A DNA stretch of 64,000 nucleotides from Eledone cirrhosa (Eukaryota; Mollusca; Cephalopoda; Octopoda; Eledonidae): contig OZ024741.1 in the NCBI GenBank assembly GCA_964016885.1, positions 27,779,956 through 27,843,955 on the forward strand, in the 5' to 3' direction. The notes beneath the pieces were generated by a model. The model saw nothing but the letters and a program-made list of their open reading frames with translations. It was not told where the DNA came from and made no database searches. A program made the position numbers and the translations under genes. Position 1 is the stretch's first letter. Each line of letters begins with the position of its first letter. Shown here in pieces: positions 25,701 to 37,200 of this stretch.

Positions 25701-28700
25701 GGCCAGGTTTACCACTATGTCGGTCCTCTACAGCCTGCGCAACCCGCCTTCCTGCAAATTTACTTCATAGCCGACTACAACAAGCAGGCTGACATGCGCT
25801 CATCTGTCATCCCAGCTGATGGCACTAGAGAGAACCTGGACAGAGACGTCCTCCTTGCGCTGCAGCAAATGCTACACTCCGAAAACAGCTACGTGCAGAG
25901 CTTCAAGTACGCCTTTGAGACTACTGACCTGCCTAACTTCAACATTGTCATCGATGCCGACAAAAGACCATCCGGAGAACATGCCCGTCGATTCAATGCG
26001 CCCGCGTGCAACGAGGTGGCAGTTGTCCTTCACGGAGACCAGCACAACCCCCGGGATATCGTCATATCCAACCGTGCAACTGGCCTCCACAGAATACGCG
26101 AAACACACCGATCCTACGACAGCCTCCAATACCCACTACTTTTCCCCTGCGGCGAGGACGGCTACCACTTCAAGACTCAACACTGCCAGCCAAACCAGTC
26201 CTCCGTTGCTGCCGCCAAAACCGTGTCCTGCAAGGAATTTTACACATACCGACTCATGCCTCGGAGAAACTGTTTCAACAGTTTGCACAGATCGCAGGAC
26301 CTACTGAACCAATTTGCGGTGGATATGGCAGCAAAGATGGAGTCAGAACGACTGGCCTTCATTCGAACCCACCAGCAGCAACTGTGTAGCGAAAGCTACA
26401 TACACCTGCGAGACGGCTTGACCAGCGACGGGGATCCCCGAAACATTGGCAAGGTCTGCATCCTGCCTTCTACCTTCACTGGAGGACCTCGGTACATGCA
26501 CGAGAGGACTCAGGACGCCATGACCTACGTGCGGGCCTACGGCCGTCCTGACCTCTTCATCACCTTCACGTGCAACCCGAAGGCGGATGAGATCACCCGA
26601 GAACTTCTTCCAGGGCAGTCATACCACCACCGCCTTGACCTCATAGCGAGGGCTTTCGAGAGGAACATACAGAAAATGAAGGCATGTTGTGCAAAAGCCA
26701 ACATCTTCGGCCCTGCTAGATGCCATACGTACACCGTAGAATGGCAGAAACGGGGCCTGCCTCACATTCATCTGTTACTGTGGCTGCAGAACAAGATCAA
26801 CTCCAATGACATCGACAAATTTATCTGCGCAGAGATCCCCCAACCCTGCCACCGACAAAGAACTCTTCGACGTCATCACGATTCCATGATACACGGACCC
26901 TGTTATCCGGGTTCTAACCATTCGTGTCAGAAAGACGGGATCTGTAGTAAGAGGTACCTTAGGAAATTTGTTTCAGAGACCCAGACAGGGCACGACGGCT
27001 ATCCCCTGTACAGGCGCCGGTCGCCTGAAAACGGTGGTTTTACTGCCATTGTAAGGGGCAAGCAAGTCGACAATCGATGGGTGGTCCCCTATTGTCCACT
27101 TCTCACTTCGACGTTCCAAGCCCACATTAATATGAAATTCTGTAGCTCAGTTAAATCGATTAAATATGTTTGCATGTACGTCAACAAGGGCTGCGATTCT
27201 GCCGCATTCGCCCTCCAGTCCGACCGAGACGAGGTCAGTGAGTACCTATCGACCCGGTACATAAGTACAAACGAAGCGTTTTGGCGAATTTTTGGTTTTT
27301 CTATCCATGAAAGGTACCCCAAAATCACAAACCTGGCGGTCCACTTAGAGAACGGACAGCGGGTTTACTTTACGGCCGCAAATGCTGCTCAAGTTGCGGC
27401 TAACCTCAAAGAAACCACGTTAACCGCTTTCTTTAAGCTCTGTCACGTAGACGCTTTTGCGAGAACTCTAATTTACCTTCAGGTGCCGTCCTACTTCACT
27501 TGGCATCGCAATAGCTGGGTACAGCGAAAAACTGGTAAGGCAGTTGAATCGCATCCGGGAGTTAAATTTTCTGACTGCCTCGGTAGAGTCTACACGGTTC
27601 CCCCAACCCAACCTGAGTGCTTTCACCTGCGCATTCTTCTGCACGAGGTCAAGGGGCCGCAAGGTTTCTTTGACTTAAAAACAGTAAACGGGGAACTTTG
27701 CAACACTTTTCGAGAAGCCTGCTTTAGGCTTGGTCTCTTGGAAGATGACTCCCAATGGGACTCGACCCTCGCCGATGGTGCTCTGCTGAAATCCCCACAG
27801 AAATTAAGGGAACTGTTTGCCTTTTTGCTGCACAATTGTGGCTTAGCTAACCCTTCAGCCCTTTGGCTGAAGTACAGGGACGATTTGTGCGAGGACTTCC
27901 TCCGCACAGCCAAACGGCAAAATCCGTCTTTAGAAGTGGGGTTCACCGAAATCATTTACAACCAAGGGCTAATTTCCATCCAAGAAGAGCTCCTTCAACT
28001 AGGGGGGAATGACTTGCCAACATACGGCTTGCCAGCCGCCAGCAGGGAAAATGTTAGTGTGCTGGGTCCAGATATTCTGTTGGAGACATCTTACGATGAC
28101 AACTTTCCTAGATGAAAATGAACGTAAGCTTCTTCCCGAGCAAAGGGTTGCTTATGAGACTGTCGTTGACAGTGCACTGGGTGGATTAGGTTGTGTCTTC
28201 TTTCTTGATGCCTCTGGCGGTACAGGCAAAACCTTTGTTACCTCCCTCATTTTGGCGCGTCTTTGACAACAAAAAAAGATTGCCCTTGCGGTCGCCTCAT
28301 CGGGGGTCGCCGCTACCTTGCTGCCTGGAGGGAAGATGGCTCATGCTGCCTTTAAGCTTCCGTTGGACCTCGCACGAACTGATACGCCGACGCAACATTA
28401 GCAAGCACTCCGACAAAGCGGCACTTCTCGCAAAATGTTGCCTCATTGTGTGGGACGAATGCACCATGGCACATAAGGGTGCTCTGGAGGCATTAGATAG
28501 GAGTTTAAAAGATATCAGGAACTCCTCGGCACCCTTGGGTGGCGTGACTTTACTGCTTTCGGGTGACTTCAGGCAAACGCTGCCTGTTATCTCCAAAGGG
28601 ACAAGGGCTGATGAAGTCCGCGCATTCCTGAAGTCGTCGACGCTTTGGCCTATCGTTTGGACACTCCGCCTGAGCGTTAACATGCGGGCACAGTTGCTCG

Positions 28701-31175
28701 GGAACAGCACGTCTGCTGAATTCGGCCAGGCCATCCTAGCTATAGGGGAAGGCCGACTTCCTTCCAACGAAAAGGGTGAGGTGTCGCTGGCATCTGTCAG
28801 TAATACAGTTGACAGTCCTCAGGCCCTTTTAGAAGCTGTTTTTCCAAACCTACAGGTTAACTACACTAACTTAGACTGGCTTAGTTCAAGAGCCATCCTA
28901 ACCCCCAAAAACTCTGCTGTTAATGCTCTCAACGAAGAGCTACTCGGCAAGATTCCAGCCCAAGAGAAATTTTTTAAGTCTATAGACCGCATCACCGATC
29001 CACAGGAGGCGACGGATTACCCAGTAGAGTTTTTGAATAGCCTTGACCCCCCAGGTCTCTCACCCCACATCCTGAAGCTCAAGGTCGGCAGTCCGATTAT
29101 GCTTATGCGTAACATACGCCCCCCCAAAACAGTGCAACGGCACTCAAATGGTAGTCAAATCAATGATGAACCATCTCATTGAAGCAACCATTTTAACTGG
29201 TTGTGGTAAAGGTGAGACCGTCATGATCCCAAGGCTAAGCATCCAACCTTCGACCACGGACATCCCGATAGGTTTTAGGCGACATCAGTTTCCCGTAAGG
29301 CCCTGCTTCGTGATCACCATAAACAAATCTCAGGGTCAAACTTTGTCCGTGGCGGGCATTCATCTAAAAGAGCCCTGCTTTGCTCATGGCCAACTTTATG
29401 TTGCCTGCTCGCGAGTTGGGAGTAAGGACTCCCTTTTTTCATACACACCCAACGGTATGACCCGCAACATAGTCTACAAAGAGGTCCTGTAACGTGCATT
29501 ACCACTGAGATGATTTAACACAAAGAGAGTTTATATATATACAAACACATACACACACTCACATACAGATATATATATATCATTATCTATAAAAGCGAGT
29601 GTGTGTGCATGTTCCTTTTCTATACGATTAAAAAAAAACACCTCCTTCAATAGAAAATTACTTATCAATATTCGAAAAAGCTTCAATTAGGTCATGCAGA
29701 ATTTATATATTTAAAATTGATCCCCAATTACGCAAAAAAAAATCGATAAAACTCAATAATTCACGATATACCTCTCTCATAAATCTGATATCGAAACTGA
29801 AGATTACGACCCTAAATGGTGGACAGTTCGAAATACTGCTGCTGCTGTGCTTCTGGCTGTTGCTCATCTCATTCTATCAGGCTCTTCCAACAACTTTACA
29901 GTACTTTATCATCCGTTAAAAAAAAACTGTTTTTTGGCTGTTTTTTGTTTTCGACAGAAAATTTATTACGATTTCTGTTTGCTATTCTTAATATATATAT
30001 TTTTTTTGTGTTCCCTTTTTGTGATTTTTGTTGGTTTCTTGGTTGAGAAAATCATTTCATCATTTTCATCATTTCATTTTACATCGGCTTTTTCCCTGCT
30101 TGCAAGGGTGGGACGGGAACTGATTCTGGCTTGATTTCTACAGCTGGATGCCCTTCCTAACACCAACCTCATTTACAGTGAGTGCTGGGTGCTTTTTTGC
30201 CGTGGCACCTCCACGACCACTTTGCAGTGGAATGATAGGGACCCCAGTCCCTAACATCTCATTTCTACAGCTGAGTAAACTGGAGCAATGTGAAATAAAG
30301 TGTCTTGCTCAAGGAAACAACACATCACCCGGTCTGAGAATTGAACTCACAACCTTTCGATTGCAAGGCCAATGCTCTAACCACTAAGCCATATGCCTCC
30401 ATCACCGGGTTGAAGAGATTTTCATTTCTAAATTCTATTATCATTACAACTTTGACATATTTTATGTAAAGTGAATATGAGAAAAAAAAATTCTTCATAT
30501 TTATTGTTTCCTAATCTGAATAAAAACAGCAGTAACCCGGGCAACGCCGGGTCAATCAGCTAGTATATATATAAAATGTCTGTGTGTGTCTCTGAGAGTT
30601 TGAATCCCTAAAACTCAAGAAGAACCCAACCGATTTTTTTCAAACTTTACACGTGTATTACTTATGTTTCAGGGAGTGTTATGCACATAAAATTCAACTT
30701 TTAACAGCATTAGGTGAAAAACTGCGTTTTTTTTTTAGCTTTTTAGGGGTTTTTTGAGGCGTTACGTCAGACTGATTTCCTTAAAATTGTAACTATGAAT
30801 TAGTCAGTCTCTTCATACCGTGAGCAAAGAAAATCCAAATTTTTTATGGCCTAGGGCCCGCATTAGCTGAAAAACTTCATTTTTTTAGCTTTTTAGGGCT
30901 TTTTGGAGGTGTTATGTTTAGCCGATTTTCCCGAAATTTCAAGGCATATTATGCACATAAAAAAAATTCATTTTCTTGATCCCCTAGAGCCCACATTAGG
31001 TGAAAACCTGCATTTTTCCTGCTTCATCGAGGAAAATCTTAAAGATTATCCAGCCATCAGAGTATTCGGTTTATTTTCTTTACATATTGTCCAGGCGTGC
31101 AGTTTTTCCACGATTAGGTCTGTTGGCGGCCCGCGTTCCAAAATACCTTATCCCGTGCAACACCGGGTACCACTG

Positions 31176-31215
<40 letters not shown>

Positions 31216-31242
31216 AAAAGTAAACAGAAATAACAACACAAT

Positions 31243-31289
<47 letters not shown>

Positions 31290-34200
31290 TCAAACATTAA
31301 GTATAAAATATCCGATTTCAAATTGAAAGCGCATAAGAAAATCGGGCATTTCATACTTAAGGACCCAATATAAGCATAAGGAAAGTGCTCAAGCACAGAA
31401 ATGCTATAAAGATAGCTTATAAAATAGGGTACGGACTCTTAAAAGACGGAAAAAGAAGTTGCTATCGCTACTATGTGGAATTGAACCCCATATCTTCCAG
31501 ATACTGGCTAGGCGCTTTAACCATTAAGCTAAGGAACCATGACAATACATTTCCTGTCATTTTAACTAGACAACTGGACAACAGCTTTCAGATGTCAGCA
31601 GACAGACTGACAGACATTAGATATGATGGGAATTACAATTCAAAACATGATAAATAGAAGTTTTGAAAAATGAAATCAATTATGGAAAATAAAAAGAAAA
31701 AATAACAAAAAAACATAATATAATTTATTGTCTTTCTCCGATAATAAATCTACTTCTCCTGTGAAGTGTGTGTGTGTGTGGTTGAAAAAAAACCCAACTA
31801 ATTCATAGCAATCTCCAATCATGGCTGGTGTCCTTGGCCCTGGGACCACTTCCCTACTCACCACCATCAACACAGAGTTGGCTATCCGCAGGTGTCAGCC
31901 TCGCAAGCTGGAATTGCTCTTCCAGTGCATCTCCCTGACCATCCTCTGGGGAAATGCCTTCTCTATTCTGTCTGCCACGGCCCTGGGGCGGCCAGCACGT
32001 GGGCCCCCATTTGCTCATAATAGTTGTTTCTCCTTTTGGCACAAGGCCAGCAATTACCCAGTGCATTACTGGTACTTTATTTTATCGACCCCGTAAGGAT
32101 GAAAGGCAATGTTAACCTCAGCGGGATTTGCTCATAATAATGAGAGATGGGGAGAGTGGGAGAGATGGAAGTAGTGACAGTGAGAGTTTGGTTCCATTGT
32201 GTTCGGAGTTGGTGTATATGTATATATTTATTTACTATACCACACTAACAGTATATTTGAAAGCACCTGTTATTGTTAGAAACACAGCATTAAAAAAAAG
32301 GTCTAATAACTGTAGTAAAAGAATATAAAACTATTTCAGAGAAAAATGAAGATATTTGAAGTTTAAAATTGTTTAGCATTCTTGTGTACATTGGATATCT
32401 GAGTAACCCAAATGTTATATGAAGCAAAACTTACTGCAGCAACATTTAATAATGCTACAAAACAATTGTTTTACTATCCCCTTTTTCTCTCTTTTTTGAC
32501 AACACTGACCATCATTAGGTCATGAAAGGGTTAAAGTGTTTATATTTATCTAGCCTAGTGGTTAGGGTGTTGGACACACAATCATAAGGTTGTGGGGTCA
32601 ATTCCTCGACTGGGCCACATGTTGCTTTTTTAACAAAATTTCACTCAATGTTGCTCTTTCTGCCAGGAGTTGCAACTGGCAGATAATATCAGCAATAGAA
32701 AAACCAATGGAGACATTGTTTACTTAGACTGATCGGACAATTGGCTCCTTGACTTTCATTTTTTGGTATCAAAAGTGTTAAGTATTAATCAAAAATTGCT
32801 GATATAAATAGATTCAAGAAAAGTGTGGGAGAAAAATCCAGAAAAACTGGAGTCTTCAAAACTGAGAATCTTACCCAAATACCATACTGGATATTGTGGT
32901 ACCAATTAAAGCATAAGTCATAACTGCACCAAGGTTCCGAAAAAAATGTTTCTAAAGAATTAGAATGGAAAAAAGAAGGAATGTTAATACGGTTTAATAA
33001 CAAATATATTGAATTCCAAAAATCTTAATATACTTATATCATTTACAAGAGCTGTTGATCATGTAATGTTGACAATTTGTTTTTATGATAGTGGGGTGAG
33101 GTGAGGTGGGATGGGATGTGGAGGTTCCCTTTTCCTTCCAATCATTCTCCACAATCAACAAGCTCTTAATAACATTTCCAGGCCTCTGTTGAGGTTAAGT
33201 ACACTGGTGTCATTCCAAACACACTTTTCCCTAACAATATAATTTACAATGCAATAGCAAAGCAGCAGAGTTGTTAGAGTGTCAGATAGAATGCTTTGTA
33301 GTATTCCTTACAGTTCTCTGTGCTCAAATTCTACTGAGGTCAACATTGTTTTTACACCCTTTAAAGGCTAATAAATAAAGTACCAGTCTAGTACTGTGGT
33401 TGATTCTTCTTTTATAACTCTCATTTCATTTCATTTCATTTCATTTCATTTCATTTCATCTCTCTCTCTCTCTCTCTCTCTCTCCTTGGAGAAGGATGAG
33501 CTCTGCCAGATTTAAAATGCCCAAGACAACAGTACCCCCACCCCCATGACTATATCAGTAGTTAAGGGTCCATCCATACATAATTTCCAATACAAATCAT
33601 AAGTTAATGAAAAAAAACATTCAAGGTACTTACTCGTTTCATACTGTATCCAGCATTGAAAATAATAACAGGTAGAAGAACATTGAAGAATAACTCTGGA
33701 TCAAATGTAACCTACATAAAATATAGTTGTTACCATTATATTAACCCTTTCATCGCCATATTTCTAATAACATACACTTTATTTCAATTAATTAATGAAG
33801 AATTTGAGGGGAATTTACAAATATTATTAATTATTTCATTACTAAGATAACTTAACATATAGTTCTTATATAAAATTATATTTGAAGATTTTGAGTAAAT
33901 GGGAACCTTTTAAATGGGGTAGATTTGTTTCATAGAATTTGACCTCATTTTGCTCAGGCTAGTATAAAAAAAGTTAAATCAATATTCATTTTCACACAAA
34001 ACACTTCATAACTGAAAGAAAAAAACCATCCTAACCATTCAATAATGAAAATTAATGTAAGATAGTTTAGCAAAAGCTAAAGATGAAAAAAAAAATACCC
34101 AGACTATCACAGAGTTAAGTCCTAGCTCCTAGTAGCATTCATTTTCTTAATACTCTGTACCATATGAAACCACATTAGCAAGACACTTTTGAAAAGTAAA

Positions 34201-37200
34201 AAACAGTACTATGACTACATCACTATTCTTCTCTGTGTTCTCTGAGTTCAAATCCCACCAAGGTCAACTTTACCTTTCATGCTTCCAGGATAAATAGATA
34301 AATAAACAAACAGTCCAGAACTGGTGGATTGGTGAAATTGTTAGAGTTAGACAGGATGATTTGTAGGATCTCTTCTGGTTGTGTGTGTTACCAATTCAAA
34401 TCCCACCTGTTGTTACCAGAAAATCTGTGACACTTCTGCCAGGAGTTACCAACATCAATGGAAGAAAAAATGTACCAAAAAAACAAACTAAAGAGTATAC
34501 ACAAACATACACAGCCATATCTAAACACACTTCATGTCTCACCACACACATACACGCTTCCATCCATACAAACACATATATATATGTTTTCATACATACA
34601 CACATACATATATGCCTATATTCATTCATACATACATGCTTACATTCATACATACACACATACATATATATGCTTACATTCATACATTACATACACACAC
34701 AAATACATATATATAAATATAAGTTTATCTCGGGTTCAATCGGAGGTAACCACAGTAAGTAAGGTACTCAATACAAAGCAGAGTATAAATATTTAATGTA
34801 GAAATAGACTAGAACTGTTTCAGGGCTTCCTGATGATTTCTCCAGAAAGAAACAGTTCTAGTCCTGTAGAAGCCTTTCTACATTAAATATATATATATGT
34901 AAATGTATGTAAATGTGGTCCACACTGTAAATGTGGTTGGTGTTAGGAAGGGCATCCAGCCGTAGAAAACCTGCCAGATAGTCCTATATGAGCGAGACAC
35001 AGCCACCCGACCAATCTTGCCTCAAGTGGGACAATTCCCATCTAACCCATGCTAGCGTGGAAGATAGATGTTAAACGATGATGATGATCATCATCATATA
35101 TACTAGCAGATTTACCCAGCGTTGGCCGGGGTTTGAAATGCAACAAAGAATAAACAAGAAACAAACGATAATATTAGTGATTTATCTTCAAATGAATCTG
35201 TTTATATTTCTGTCAATAAAGTTGGTTATCTCTCTTGTTTATAAGGATTGTCAATAAAGTTGGTTATCTCCCTTACATCAATTTTGCTACCGATAATTTT
35301 GATATCGATTTTTTATTGCTCAACGTGTGTCGATTTGAGAAATTTTTGTGATGTGACCATCTTAGCGACCTGTGCAACGTGCACAGAAAATTTGGTCAAA
35401 TTCGGTTGGTAATTGTAAAAGTTGTATCCAAAGTTGTACACAGACACACACACACACATCTATCTTTTATATATATAAAAGATAGATGTGTGTGTATAGG
35501 AAATCTGCCCAAATGACAACAGTGCATTCAATTACCTCTCAGTCAAAAACAAAAACATTTTTTTCATTCTCTGTTTCTTCCTAACTGTTATGCAATTATA
35601 TACCTGATATCACCGGGTTCATATGTAACCTGCCCGCTGAAATGTGTATAGTGTTTGCAGTAATAAAATTTAAAGGAATACAACCTGTCCGGCATCCTGT
35701 CATTTTACCCTATAATATATATATATATATACTACAACAATACTACAATACATATACATTATTCACTATCGACGTGCTGCCCCCATCCACTGCGCCATAA
35801 TACACACAACCAATGTGTCCCCCACACATATACACAACCCCACATTAATAACAAAAAATATACTCACTGTTCTTTCTAAAGGCACACCTTGAGTTTCAGT
35901 CTTAACTTTGCTGTAAAAATTATACTGTAATGTCTCTGAGTGACTACTGTTAGATATATTCAAAAATAAATAAATAGAATTTGGTATATTTTCAACTGAA
36001 GCTGTTGCATTAATGAGCTTGGCTTGTGGTGGAACCCGATGGGAAGATGGCCCACCAGCATAACGGATTACAGCACCGACAACCAAACCTGGAAACAGAA
36101 AAAACGAAACATTTCAGAGAAATTATCTCATCAAATTATTGTCAATCATCATCATCACCACCACTACAACCATCATCATCACCACCACTACCACCACCAC
36201 CTCCATCATCACCACCATCATCATCACTATCACCACTATCATCATCAACACCATCACTATTACCACCATCATAATTACCACCATCATCATCACTACTACT
36301 ATCATAACCATCATCATTTCTTCATTATAGCAAATACACAGCATCAGTGTCACTGAGTCTTCATATCACCTCCCTCCCTACCACCACCACCATCATCATC
36401 ACATATCAATTGTGCTCCATCTGGTCAGGAGGATTATAACATAGTTTGGCAACACCCAATAGTGTTCCTCTAAAATTGCCCCTCCCCCTGTTCCACCATA
36501 AACATGGAAGCTCTATGTTATAATTTCACAGGTTAAAAATAGCAAAATTCACTCAATTCACATCTTACCATCTTAATCCTTTAGCATTCACATTATTCTA
36601 TATATACTATTATATTTTGGTAGTAAACACTTTATCTTACATCATTATCTTGCATAATATCGAATCTATGAGATTTTGATGTTATTTATCTTGAGAACAA
36701 TACCTTAACATCAGTATGAGTGGCCAGTTACAGCCGATTTGAACAGAAAGAGGTGAGACATTTCTGGCCGGATACAGCCGGTTTGAATGCTAAAGGGTTA
36801 AAGAAAGAAAGAACCCATTAACCCTTTTCATAACAACTTGTCCAGAATTTCTGTGAAACAAAACCATACATTATACTTAAATTTTGAGCCCTTTAAGTTG
36901 ATATGAATATCATCTTAATTAAATGGTTTTAGCAAATCTCACCAATTTCTTCATTATTGGTCATAAAAGGGTTAAATAATCTAGTTCTACGTACCCTTAA
37001 AAATATGAGATGGTCACAGTTGGAACACACCTGTGATCATAGTTTTACTCAATCAGGGATGACCTGCAGCTAAACAACAACATTGGCTCTATGTAGGAAA
37101 CTACAAATATAATAGTTCCAAGTACCCCTCGTGTGTGTGTGTGTGTGTGTGTATATGGATGAAGAAGTGCCCGGAAATGCCAGTGGAAGGACAATGCAAA

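Larger units (their letters stand above)
23671..30563 (+). mobile_element. Autonomous-type Helitron (6.9 kb), possibly composite
   Basis: The 5' end is TCTATATATATAAAACAG after an A; the 3' end is hairpin ACCCGGGCAACGCCGGGT, then CTAG, then T. It lacks target duplication or inverted repeats, as expected. A second 5'-like end (TCTATAAAAGCGAG) at 29585 suggests that a shorter Helitron (29585-30563) either landed in it or replaced its own 3' end. It lies in intron 4 of the exchanger, opposite to its transcription. It contains a broken Rep/helicase gene and a SINE-B. Confidence 0.87.

Noticed and set aside
28297..28767. Minus-strand open frame opposite the helicase
   Set aside because: Shadow of the well-conserved plus-strand helicase motifs.
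31462..31545. tRNA gene on the minus strand
   Set aside because: Good A and B boxes but no matching acceptor stem that I can pair; treated as a SINE head.
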